Assembly (NCBI GenBank): GCA_015680685.1
Contig: MNCI01005457.1
Location: forward strand, 123,509 to 187,508
Source: Gnetum montanum
Taxonomy: Eukaryota > Streptophyta > Gnetopsida > Gnetales > Gnetaceae
Length of the DNA: 64,000 nucleotides
Direction of reading: 5' to 3'
The position numbers were made by a program, and so were the translations under genes. Positions 12,861 to 23,445 of the stretch are shown piece after piece. Below the pieces are notes generated by a model, which had not been told where the DNA came from, did not search any database, and saw nothing but the letters and a program-made list of their open reading frames with translations. The first letter of the stretch is position 1; the number at the start of each line of letters is the position of its first letter.

Positions 12861-14850
12861 ATCTAGTTTAGCATGTTTAGCATTATCACAATTTTAGCAT
12901 CGTTAAAGATTTAGCATTATTACACTTCGCATGTTTAGCATCGTTATAGATTTAGCATTATTACACTTCGCAAGTTTAGCATTATGCACAATTTACAGAA
13001 TTTTTGTAAAATTTTTTCTAACTCCAAACAATGTAATTTGGAAAGTTGCAAAATTTTTTCTTTGGACTACCTCAGTGAAGAGCGTAGTCCAAGAACAAGG
13101 CAAATTTTTCTAACTTTAGAAGCACCCTGACTATGCTCCAAAATGTGGAGAGTGTAGTTAGACTGAAAAATTTTCAAACTCCCAACTATGCTCTCTACAA
13201 AACGTAGTTCTAAAAAAACTAACTTTTAGGGAAAATGCATTTTGTCAAACACTTACGTCAACTATGCCTCCAAGGCATGGGGAGCGTAGTCTTGGCTATG
13301 ACTTGTAAGGAATGAAGTTTTGGCCACCACCCTAATGCTCTCCACACATTGTGCCCTACCGTGGCGTTGTGCACCATCCCACCTCCCTCTACACATAGCT
13401 ACTTCCATTGCACTCGCCATGCCTATCATGCCCTTCACGTCTTGCACTAGCATACGTTGCCCTACCATCCTTTGGGCATCATGCCTTGCCACGGTGCCAC
13501 GTGCCATGCCTGTATCCTACCCCATCGCTGCCCTAATTTTCAAACTTTTTTCTTAAAAAAAATAGTGCAAACAAAAGAACCAAAAACTTGCCTTGGCACA
13601 ATTGCACCCCATGGTCCCCCCTATGGCCCCCAACATGCCTAACCTTTTCCCCCTACCCTGCAACAGGCTAACCTTGGCTACTACCGAAGCCCTCATCCTT
13701 GCCCCACACCACAAAAATAAAAATAAAAAATTTAGAACCCTGCAACATCCTCTACCCCATGGCGAGTCACCCTTAGCCATAGCCAAAACCCCAACCCCTA
13801 CCATGCCCTATCCATGTTGCGCTTAAACAAAAAATTCTTTTTCTTAACAAAAAATTTACAGGAACCTCCATGTGCCCTAGAAAACACCAAAACCCTCACA
13901 CTTTCCACATGCGTCGACTACGAATCCCCAATCATGGCCAAGCAAAACTCATGCACACAATTCAAAAAACCACATCGCCAAGAAAACCCTTCACAACCAC
14001 ACATGCCCTTCCCAACTACTGCGACTGAAACAACCCATGATGGCAATGATCCCTACCATGGTAGGGGGCCATGGTAGGCCCCCAACAACATTTATGCTCA
14101 AACCCTCAAAGTGTAGAAAACAAATGAAGCAAAAATTGGCAAATGGGAGAGCGTAGTTGGCATACTTAGCAAATGCTGACGGCCTCCTCTCTTCCATGCA
14201 TGCCTACTGCAGGCAACCTAGTGCCCATTCTCCTTCATTCATATTTGCTAGTCCTAGGAGCAAGTGTCCACTTCAGCGCATCATGGCTCCAAATATGCTC
14301 TCCATTGGCAGCACACAACAGTAATGACAAGACTACACTTTGAACTTTACATTTGAAAATGACAACTTACCCATGGTAAAATGTGCTTTTATACCCTCCC
14401 AAGGCCATTTAATGACCCACCAACCTAGGACTATGCCTCACACTTAGCCAAAATTTTTAACTTTTGGGTGAGAGCGTAGGTGGATGAAAGCGTAGTCATC
14501 CACACTTACTCAAAATTTGCAACTTTTCATTGCCCCATGAGTGTCTTAGTCAAAATTTTCAATTTTTTTCTTGCCTAGTGATTACTCCAGTCGATGTCAC
14601 TTCATAAGCATAGCCAACCTTCCCCAGAATGGCATATCTAATGCATCTACTATTCGCTAAGACCTAAAACTAGCATGCATGGCTTGCGAGGCCTAAGGCT
14701 AGCACACATACATGCTTATCCTTCTTTATATCCCTTCTGCATACTTAGACAAATTTTCATTGCATTTCTTTTTATTCATTTGTGCACATTAATTTGATTA
14801 AGATAGGTGTTGCTTAACATTTTGCTGGTTTGTTTTGTAGGAATAGGACA
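12861..14850. other. Internal Gypsy spacer with LTR-like motifs
   Basis: The stretch 12870-12985 holds repeated TTTAGCATTATTACACTTCGCA-like units. From 13060 to 13290, and again at 14130-14160 and 14460-14500, the LTR motif GACTAYGCTC / GAGCGTAGTC recurs. The stretch 13320-14080 is C-rich on the plus strand and open in several frames, which is probably base composition rather than genes. The sequence could be promoter DNA for the antisense region or an old LTR fragment. Confidence 0.4.
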
Positions 14851-16128
14851 TGGCCATGCTTGAGTAGCTTCTTTCACCTCTGGTCCTCATGGGACCTCAT
14901 GGCGATATCAAGTGATGCATTGACCCACATTGCATAGACCTTGAGCCTACAGCTTACAACGAATACATAGCATTCATAGAGGCACCACTAGATTGGCCCG
15001 ACCATCTAGTTAAGGCTCTTGACTTAGAGGCAAGAGACATCATAGAGGATTCCCTCGTTGAGATCCTTGTAACAACACCCAATGGTGAGGCAAAAACACT
15101 AAAATTGAGCTCCTTACTAAATTCCCAACATGTCCAAGACATCGCTAAGGTGCTAAACAATAACATCAAGGCCTTCGCATGGTCATATGAGGACATGCCA
15201 GGTCTAGATCCTCGGGTAGTCCAACACAATATCATTCTCAATCCCTGCATTAAGCTACTAAAATAGAAGGCATGCAAGGTTATACTTGAGGTGGTGTTGC
15301 TAGTTTGTAACGAAATCACCAAACTTTACAAAGCTATTTTTATTCGGGTCATTGACTATGTAGACTGGGTCTCCAACATCATAATTGTGCCCAAGAAAAA
15401 TGAAAGCATATGCATTTGCATAGACTTCTGGAACCTGAATAACGCAACCATTAAAGATGACTTCGAATTACCTAGTATTAATCAACTAACCAATGTCACA
15501 GCTGGACACGCCTTGCTATCCTTTATGGATGGGTTCTTAGGCTACAACTAGATTAGGATCAACCCTGAGCACCAACTCAACATGACCTTTATGATTGTCT
15601 AAGGTACATTTTATTGTACCATGATTCCCTTTGGATTCAAGAATGCATGAATAATGTATCAGCGTGTAATGACATACATGTTTAGCAATTACATGTTAAG
15701 CTTGCTCAATGACTATGTCAATGGCATCACGGTCAAGTCTAAAGTAACTTGTAACCATGCAAATGATCTGGACATAGTGCTTAAGCGTTGCTTAAAACAC
15801 AATCTTAGGTTAAACCCCAAGAAGTGTGTTTTTGGCATCAAAATGGGCCAAATGGTTGGTTTTGTAGTATCCAAAGTAGGAATATGCATAGACCCCAACA
15901 AGGTTAAGGCCATAACCAACTTAGCACCCCCAGCCAACCTTAAGGAGCTATGAGGGTTGCAAGGTAGATTGTAGTTCATACATAGGTTTATCACATAGTT
16001 AACCAACAAGTTACAACTAATGCAACATTTGCTCAAGAAAGAAGCCCACTTTGAGTGGATAGCTCAATGCCAATAAGCATTTGACAATCTTAAGCAAGAG
16101 CTGGCTCAACTTCCTATGGTTCACCCTC
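14851..16128 (+). pseudogene. Gypsy reverse transcriptase, broken
   Basis: Coding similarity begins near 14940. The block AFAWSYEDMPGLDP at about 15174 is the typical lead-in to Tat/Athila-type reverse transcriptase. Conserved RT blocks follow: VPKKN (about 15390), DFWNLNN (about 15420), LLSFMDGFLGYN (about 15515, with the catalytic D of block A) and PFGFKNA (about 15630). The YVDD box, expected near 15710, reads DYVNG, so the catalytic pair is lost. Stops include TAG after LLK (about 15263), TAG at 15549, TAA at about 15600, TGA at about 15648 and TGA at about 15950. The enzyme would copy element RNA into DNA; this copy is dead. Confidence 0.82.
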
Positions 16129-16880
16129 AGTAAGGAGATAAACCCTTTTACATCTACCTTGCCACTTTTGACATGTCCATCACTTCTCTCCTTTGCTAGA
16201 AGCAAGATGATGGCACAGAGGTCCTATTTTACTACTTAAGCCACACATTAGTAGCCCATAAAGCAAAATAAAATGATTTGGAAAAGCATTACCTTACCTT
16301 AGTCTTCTCACTCAAGAACTGGAGGCATTACCTTTTCTATAGTTAAGCCAATATCATTTGCAAAAATAACATACTTCGATCAATTACAACAAACATCTAC
16401 GAAAGCAAATGTATTTCACAATGGAAAGCAATAATAGCAGAGTTTGACCTACATTATGTTGCGTAAGCCTCAACAAAAGGTCAAGTTATAGTTGCACAAC
16501 TCATGCCTTCACCTGTAAATGACCAAGCAACTATAGATTCCTAGATGAGCACGTTAGTAGTGTTAGCCAAGTGCCTAACAACTATGAGGCACTCTTTCAT
16601 TTTGATAGAGCTTCAACCTCTCCAAGTGGTAGTGTCACTACCATTATTACCTTTCCCTCTAGGAAGATCCAACCCTTTGCATATCATTTTGCACTCACTT
16701 GCACTAACAACGTGGTGAAGTACAAAGGTCTCCTCCAAGGTATCCTTACAGCATACAACCTAGGGATCCAACATATAGCAATTTGAGGCGACTCATAATT
16801 AGTTATCAACCAGGTGATAGAGGTTTACACCTACAAGGCCCAACATTTACAGCCTTACTGTGACCTAGCAAGGTGCTTGT
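16129..16880 (+). pseudogene. Gypsy dual RNase H domains, broken
   Basis: The first, Ty3-type RNase H spans about 16129-16510 (FYIYLATFD, then VLFYYLSHTLV near 16225 and NWRHYLFYS near 16318). A second, archaeal-type RNase H follows at about 16571-16880, opening with a HFDRAS block that keeps the first catalytic aspartate. The usual NNEAEYE block reads NNVVKYK near 16710, which removes a catalytic glutamate. Stops are present in both. Having both domains in tandem is characteristic of the Tat lineage of plant Ty3/Gypsy elements. Confidence 0.68.
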
Positions 16881-18304
16881 TTAAACCGTTTGCAATAGAA
16901 ATGAAAATGCCATAGCTGACACACTAGCAACATTAGCCTTGAGCATCACACTAGACATGTTCCATGCACTGCCCACATTGATGGTGGATTGCACTATGCC
17001 TATCACACAAACCACGAACATTGCATCCATAGCCATAGTAAGCACAACCCATGCAGGAGAATGGTACGATGATATCAAGACGTACCTTCTACAAGGTGAG
17101 TCTTCGCAAGAATTAACTACCACTCAAAAAGACGTAGTGTGTAAAAGTTTGCAGTAGTATGTCAATGTGGGTGATAACACATTATGTCACAGATCCTACG
17201 ATGGCATATTGCTAACCTGTGTAAGTGATAGCGAAGTGCAAATAATCATTGAATAAGTCCATGAGGGACTATACAAAGGTCATATAGCACCTAGGGCAAT
17301 GGTAGCAAAAATCAAATGGCTAGGCTATTATTGGCCTTACATGGAACGCGATCGCATCTCAAGGGTCAAAACGTGTGACATGTGCCAACAACATGGCAAC
17401 TTAATGCATGTGCCACCAACTGAACTACACACAATGCAGATCATGTGGCCGTTCCAATGCTGGGGCTTGGACATCATTAAACCTATAGCACTTGAGTCCT
17501 CCACAGGGCATAACTTCATCATATCTTCAACTAAATATTTCACCAAGTGGGCTGAAGTTATTCATCTTATGAAGACAACATTGCAACAAGTTTGCAAATT
17601 TGTGCTTGATAACATAGTGACTCATTTTGGTTTACCCATGACCATAGTAACAGACAACGGGCCACAATTTAGCAATGCTGAAGCTAAAACCTTTTGTGAG
17701 TGCTTTGGTATTAAACACTCCTTTTTGTCACTGTACTACCCTCAAGCGAATGGCCAAGTAGAGGCTACTAACAAAGTCATCATCAACCTCCTAAAGAAGA
17801 TGCTAAGTAATAGCAAATGACAATGGCACAAGCAATTAGTCTATGCACTTTGGGCCTATTACACAACACAACAAACGACAACAGGTAAGATGCCTTACAG
17901 TCTTGTCCACGGGTCTAAAGCAATTTTGCCCTTTGAATTGCAAGTTCCATCACTCTAGGTTATCCTCTTGAACTTCATTGATGAAGCTCAGAATAATGAG
18001 TTGAGGATCATAGACCTCGACTCAATAAAGGAGGAGCACATGCAAATGCTTGATCACATCAAGTGTTACCAAGAAAAGTAATGACAAAAAGATCATCGTA
18101 ACCAACATCAATGCTCAATCAAGAAAGGGAACCTAGTTCTCAAAGGCTGTTTATAAACCTGCGGACAAATTCTCAGCTAACTGGGAAGGGCCTTTTTTGG
18201 TCACTAAGGCCTATGACAATGGAGCATTCAAGCTTGCTGATCAAGACAATAATGAGTTTGCCAATCCAGTGAACCATTCGTACCTGAAGCCATACTACAC
18301 CTAA
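16881..18304 (+). pseudogene. Gypsy integrase, nearly complete, with stops
   Basis: The N-terminal zinc-binding region (HEGLYKGH near 17260, CDMCQQHG near 17375) is followed by the core domain in an open stretch 17299-17820. All three catalytic residues are visible: D in WGLDII (about 17470), D in VTDNGPQF (about 17655) and E in GQVEATNK (about 17763), with exactly 35 residues between the last two (DD35E). A TGA at 17818 and a TAG near 17957 interrupt the C-terminal part. The polyprotein's natural end appears to be TAA at 18302-18304, after a YLKPYYT sequence typical of Gypsy integrase tails. This is the best-preserved pol domain. Confidence 0.85.
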
Positions 18305-18349
18305 CATGCAGCACCACACATCAATCCAAAATGGTAAGCATAAGTTTGC

Positions 18350-18665
18350 TATGACCATAAACCGGCAGTCTTTCACCATGATGTTAAATTGGCACAGTTC
18401 ATCCACTAGGACAATAAATTAGCAAACCATTCATCCACTATGATGTTAAACTAACAAAGCATTAGTTCACTAGGACTATAAACTAGCATCCATACCTCAC
18501 ATCTACCATGACGTTAAATAGCATAGGATTTATCCTTAGGTCATGACTTTAAAATGACACAACAACATTTTTCTACTATGACATTAAACTGGCACACAAT
18601 AGTCCACTATGACTATAAAGTAGCACATCACAGTCTACTAAGACCTTAAATTAGGTTTTTCGTTA
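18350..18665 (+). repeat. Short repeats of GAYNTTAAAYTRGCA type after integrase
   Basis: About nine diverged copies of a motif near CACTATGACNTTAAACTAGCA, spaced roughly 30-45 bases. The series resembles that at 8875-9080. Confidence 0.55.
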
Positions 18666-18789
18666 GTCATGCATACAGCTACGAGCAAGCGAGTGAGAAT
18701 AATTTTAACTCCGCCCTCCCCCTTACTTTTCTGCACCATGTAGATGAGGATACTATAGTTCTAAAATGGAGCACTAGTTGTTGCTTCGG

Positions 18790-19285
18790 CCTTTGAAGCA
18801 CTTGTAGCATTATGGCCCCCCACCATTTTGCTAGTTTTTTTGGAGCTTCTGCAATTGACGACGCCTTAGAGCACTTGCAGCATCATGGCCCCCTACCATT
18901 TTTCTAGTTTTTTGGAATACTTGCCATTGGCTCAGCCTTTGGAGCACTTGCAACATTATGGCCCCCAACCATTTTTCTGGTTTTCTAACCACTTGCCATT
19001 GGTCCAACCTTCGAAGCACTTGCAACATTATGGCCTCCCACCATTTTGCTGGTTTTCCGAGCACTTGCCATTGCCCTAACCTTTGGAGCATTTGCAGCAT
19101 CATCATCCTTAAACATTTTTTCTAACTTTTTTTGAACATCAGTAATTGGCACAACTTTTGGAGCATTTGTAGCATTATCCCCCCCCCCCCCCCCCCCCCC
19201 CCCTGCAAACATTTTGCTGATTTTCTAAATACTTACCATCGATTCAGCCTTTAGAGCACCCACAGCATCATCACCCCTGACATTT
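18790..19285. repeat. 72-bp minisatellite, seven copies, with a 25-C tract
   Basis: Units start near 18805, 18879, 18951, 19023, 19095, 19170 and 19263. The spacing is 72-75 bases, apart from the last, which is enlarged by a run of 25 cytosines at 19179-19203. The core reads GGAGCACTTGCARCATYATGG...CCACCATTTTKCTGGTTTT. Since 72 is a multiple of three, the minus strand reads as 24-residue repeats (SKMVGGHNVASASK type), with the C run becoming a glycine run. Whether it is translated is unknown. Confidence 0.8.
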
Positions 19286-20242
19286 TATTTGCATCATGTG
19301 TTTTGTGATTTTTTTGTCTTCTCAGAGTTGTGTTTGCAGGACAAAGCCTAGAGGTAGCCATGCAAAGATGCATCTCATTGCAATGGCAAGTCGCCACATC
19401 GCTTTGATGTGCATGATTGGACTAGCTAAGCCTCTCAAGAGTGCACATCCCTATTACCCTGTTATAGCCTACTTGCATCCATCCCTACATCCTAATACCC
19501 TTGCATTTTCCTACATAATCAAAACTACAAACCCCCCCTAACACATACATGTTGTGACCACACAACACCCTTTGCAAGAAGGCAAACATAACATAAGTTT
19601 TCCCATGGGGAGCCTTTGTTGGCTAGTCAAAGCCCAAGCAGATGTAACAAAAGTCATCCCAGGGAGGAAACACCTGTCCCATATATGCAACACGGTTTCG
19701 CAAGCATCAAAGCAAAGCCCATCTAATGGCATGCAATCCATTCAATGGAAAGCATCTTGTAATTCACAATTAGCATTGTGCAAAACTCAAAGAAGGTTCA
19801 CTCCATAGCAAGAAAAAAAAGCAAAGCAAAAGCAAAAAGAAGAGGAAAAAAAAGAGCAAAGGGGGAAAAACATGTCTCCAAGCAAATCAACAAAGCTGTA
19901 ATTTCACAACTGGTCAAGCCCTAAATCCACCTTGACTTTCTCATGAGCACTCCGACGAGAGGTCAACGTTTTTAGGGGCAAGCCACTTTGGTGCCACGGT
20001 CACCGTCAGCCATGCTAACTCTACATTCCACATCTTAACACCCTATTTGCACTTTATCTCCATTGTTATCCCTAACACATTACCTGCACCTTTTACTCCC
20101 AACATACTGCCATCCACGACACTCTTAAGCATGGTGCAATGACATCCAATCAGGTATTGAAGAGTGATGTTGGTGCCAAGCTTGCTATGGTGTTTTGCAG
20201 TTCTTTGTCGATGTCTCTCAGGCCACTCCTCTAGACATCAAT
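19286..20242. other. Gypsy 3' non-coding region
   Basis: Lies between the minisatellite and the polypurine tract. It has an A/G-rich stretch at about 19808-19870 and no recognised coding sequence. Confidence 0.5.
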
Positions 20243-20255
20243 AAAGAGGGGCCAA
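20243..20255 (+). other. Polypurine tract before the 3' LTR
   Basis: AAAGAGGGG followed by CCAA directly precedes the TGAAACACC start of the 3' LTR. Plus-strand DNA synthesis of LTR retrotransposons starts from such a tract. Confidence 0.65.
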
Positions 20256-21983
20256 TGAAACACCATCAAATTTGGGCTACAACATCTCAACTGAAAATTT
20301 GCCTAAGTGTTAGCAGGAGGAAACTTTCTGCAAATTTTTCTAAGTGCTGGGACTATGCTCTCCATTGTTGTAAAGCATAGTTAGCCTAGTGGAGAGCATA
20401 GTTAGCTCCAAAAATTGATTTTTTTCACTTTTGCCTAAGTGTCAGCATGAAGCAAGAAGTTGTAAATTTTTTTAAGTGTTGGGACTACGCTCTCCACTAC
20501 ACTAGAGCATAGTTAGCTTAGTAGAGAGTGTAGTTAACACACAAGAGCCAATTTGCAAATTTTTTTAAGTGTTAAGCCAGCAATTATAGATTTTTCTAAG
20601 TGCCAAGACTATGCTCTCCACTAGACTAGAGCATGGTCAAGCATAGTTAGTATGGAAGATCCAGTTTGGCAGAAATTTTCTAAGTGTTGAGATTATGCTC
20701 TCCACTAGTTTGGAGCATAGTTAAGTGTAGTTAATTGGAAGTTAGATTTTGCAAAAAATTTCTAAGTGACTAGGCTCGACCCTAGTTGGAAGTGTAGTTA
20801 GCCTCCCGTGGAGGGCATAGTCAACACAAAGCCACTTTTCTACAAAATTTGTCTAAGTGTTGAACTACGCTCTCCCCCAGTCCAAAGAGTAGTCGAGCAA
20901 AGTCACATAGAATAGCCTTTAAAGGCCTCCACAACATAGCACTATCATTCACATCAGCTCCAACACATCTCTGGCAAGCAACATGCATCTATTTGGCAAC
21001 CCCCTTTGTCCCAAAATTGTAACTATGCTTGATCCCACTCCCGATAGTGGATAGCATAGTCTCCAAAGTTGCTTTTTTTTTTGCATTTTTTCAAGTACAT
21101 TACAGTCTTTTCGACACACAAACATGCAATTGGTAGCATAGTCACGGTCTGGCAATCTTGTAGAATCCATTAGAGCACACTAGAGCATAACACCATTTGC
21201 TTCAGTGGAGAGCGTAGTTGGGTGCAGCATAGTCCTAATCGTCCCACTGCCACATGGCAACCAATATGCATTTCACCGAAAACCTAGTCCTATAAATACC
21301 CTAGCCCTCGATGTTTTAGGGGTTGGCAAAAATTGGAAGTAGGTTGGAAAATTTGAAAGTTGGCATTCTTGGCATTTGACATCTCAGCAAGGCAAGGCAT
21401 TCACACACCACTGTAGCTTACCATAGGACATCACAAACCACCACAGCCCATTGCACATTGTGGTGGCTAACCCAGCAGGCACAGACACCATGGTAGAACA
21501 TTAGTCTTTGCAGCCAGACATCCCAAGACTATGACTATGTTGTCCACCGCACCTATTGTACACCACATACCTTCTCATCCCCTTGGAGGTTAACTACGCT
21601 CAACCCCATTTAGGGTGGTGCTACTTTCTCTCTTGCTTTCTTCATGTGCATTTTTAGCATTTTTACTCGCATTTTGTCATTTTACTTGCATTTTTTGCAA
21701 TTTTTTATGCATAGCCATGTGTTGACACCTTCATTTCACACCAAAACCCTTGACTATGCTCACCCCCGTTGACACCGCTGACACTATGAACATTGCGCAA
21801 AAACTTAGCATCGATTTAGCATCGCATTCCGTAAGTCTTTGTTCGATTGACAAGATCATTTTGGGCACCCTACCTCTGCCTCCAAAAGGCCCTCACGTGA
21901 ACTTGAGGTCAAAACTATGTGCTCATGAACCTCTTGGTGTTCCATTTCAACCACCGATGTTTTCGATTGCTATAGATGTGACA
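20256..21983 (+). repeat. 3' LTR of the Gypsy element
   Basis: Partner of 2698-4385, with the same order of hairpin motifs (for example GACTATGCTC...GAGCATGGTC at about 20607-20636) and the same 3' third. The two LTRs differ by many point changes and small indels, so the insertion is old. Its last roughly 350 bases lie within the tandem duplication 21632-23445. Confidence 0.85.
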
Positions 21984-23445
21984 CTTTGTACCTGGTACAC
22001 ATTATTTTTTGGATCATAAGCATAATCAATGTCACTTATTTTCAAAGTTTTATTTCATGAATTTTCAATAAGTTTTCTTTTCTTTTTATTATTACAAAAT
22101 CCACCATCTTTCAAATGTTGACCATGTTTATATCTAAGCCCAACTTTCAAAAGACAAAAAAGAAAACAATCTATTCTTTTACCTCTTCTTCTTTGTTTAT
22201 CAAAAAGAAAAAAGAAAAGAAGAAGAAGATATAGGCATGATATCCTTCAAGTGCATTATTTGTTTCTTGATTTGCATGTGGTAAAGTTCTATATGCTTTC
22301 ACCCATATACCTATAAAATATCATTTTTTAAAAAAAATTATAATAACTAATTAGTTAATAAGTTTTAAAGTGTGATACTTACAATACTTCTCACTCACTA
22401 TCCATGTTCATTCAAAATACTGCAAAAATATTCCTTCTTCTTTGAACTCTTCAAAAAATTTATGTAATTTATCCTTTACTTTATAATCACTCTTACCCAT
22501 GCATTATATGATTAAGTGCAACATTCATACTCTTAAAATTGGATTTTTAGCATTTTCTCTCACTTTCTTCATATGCATTTTTAGCACTTTTACTTGCATT
22601 TTGGCATTTTACTTGCATTTTTTGCTATATTTTATGCATAGCCGCATGTTGACACCTTCATTTCACACCAAAACCCTTGACTATGCTCACCCCATTGGCA
22701 CTGCTGACATTGTGAACACTTAGCATCGATTTAGCATAAGATTCAGTAAGTCTTTGTTTGATCAACAAGACCCTTCTGGGCACCTCCCCTCCACCTCTAG
22801 CAGGCCTTCATGTGGACTCGGGGTTAAAGTTGTGCACTCACAAACCTTTCGATGTTCCATTCCAACCACCGATGTTTTCGGTTGCTACAAATGTGACACT
22901 TTGTACCTAGTACACATTATTTTTTGGATCATAAACACAATCAACTTTACTTATTTTTAAAGTTTTATGTCATAAATCTTCAATAAGTTTTGTTTTTTAT
23001 TATTATTATTATTGCAAAATCCACCATCTTTCAAATGTTGACCATGTTTATATCTAAGCTCAACTTTCAAAAGATAAAAAAGCAAACAATATATTCTTTT
23101 ACCTCTTCTTCTTTGTTTATCAAAAAAAAAAAAAAAAAGTTATAGGCATGATATCCTTTAAGTGCATTATTTGTTTCCTAATTTGCATGCTTTCACCCAC
23201 ATACCTGTAAAATATCAAATTTTAAAAAAAATTATAATAACTAATTAGTTAACAAGTTTTAAAATGTGATACTTACAATACTTCTCATTCACCATCCATG
23301 TTCATTCAAAATACTGAACAAATATTCCTTCTTCTTTGAACTCTTCAAAAAATTCATGTAATTTATCCTTTACTTTATAATCACTCTTGCACCCATGCAT
23401 TATATGACTAATTGCAACATTCATACTCTTAAAATTGTATTTATT
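21632..23445. repeat. Tandem duplication of about 0.9 kb across the LTR-MULE junction
   Basis: Copy 1 is about 21632-22541 and copy 2 about 22550-23445. Matching landmarks are GTTGACACCT at 21721 and 22648, CCACCATCTT at 22101 and 23021, and ACATTCATAC at 22521 and 23417. The offset falls from 927 to 896 because of indels. Each copy holds the end of the LTR plus part of the MULE gene, including its exon that reads HAN on the minus strand. The duplication therefore came after the Gypsy insertion. Confidence 0.85.

Larger units (their letters stand above)
2698..21983 (+). mobile_element. Decayed Tat-like Ty3/Gypsy LTR retrotransposon, about 19.3 kb
   Basis: Two long direct repeats, 2698-4385 and 20256-21983, flank an internal region with domains in the order gag, protease, reverse transcriptase, RNase H, second RNase H, integrase. 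Integrase after reverse transcriptase marks Ty3/Gypsy, and the paired RNase H domains mark the Tat lineage. A polypurine tract precedes the 3' LTR. All open frames are broken by stops and frameshifts, so the copy cannot act on its own. The protease-RT interval (8.6-14.9 kb) is unusually long and carries an antisense coding region. The element sits inside a MULE gene. LTR boundaries are good to about 30 bases. No clear target-site duplication was found, and a later tandem duplication obscures the right edge. Confidence 0.88.

Noticed and set aside
13262-14080. Met- and Pro/His-rich frames in the Gypsy spacer
   Set aside because: The sequence is C-rich and low in complexity; frames on both strands are open together, so I treat them as composition artefacts.
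19179-19203. Run of 25 cytosines as a functional signal
   Set aside because: More likely slippage within the minisatellite or an assembly length error; its exact length is unreliable.
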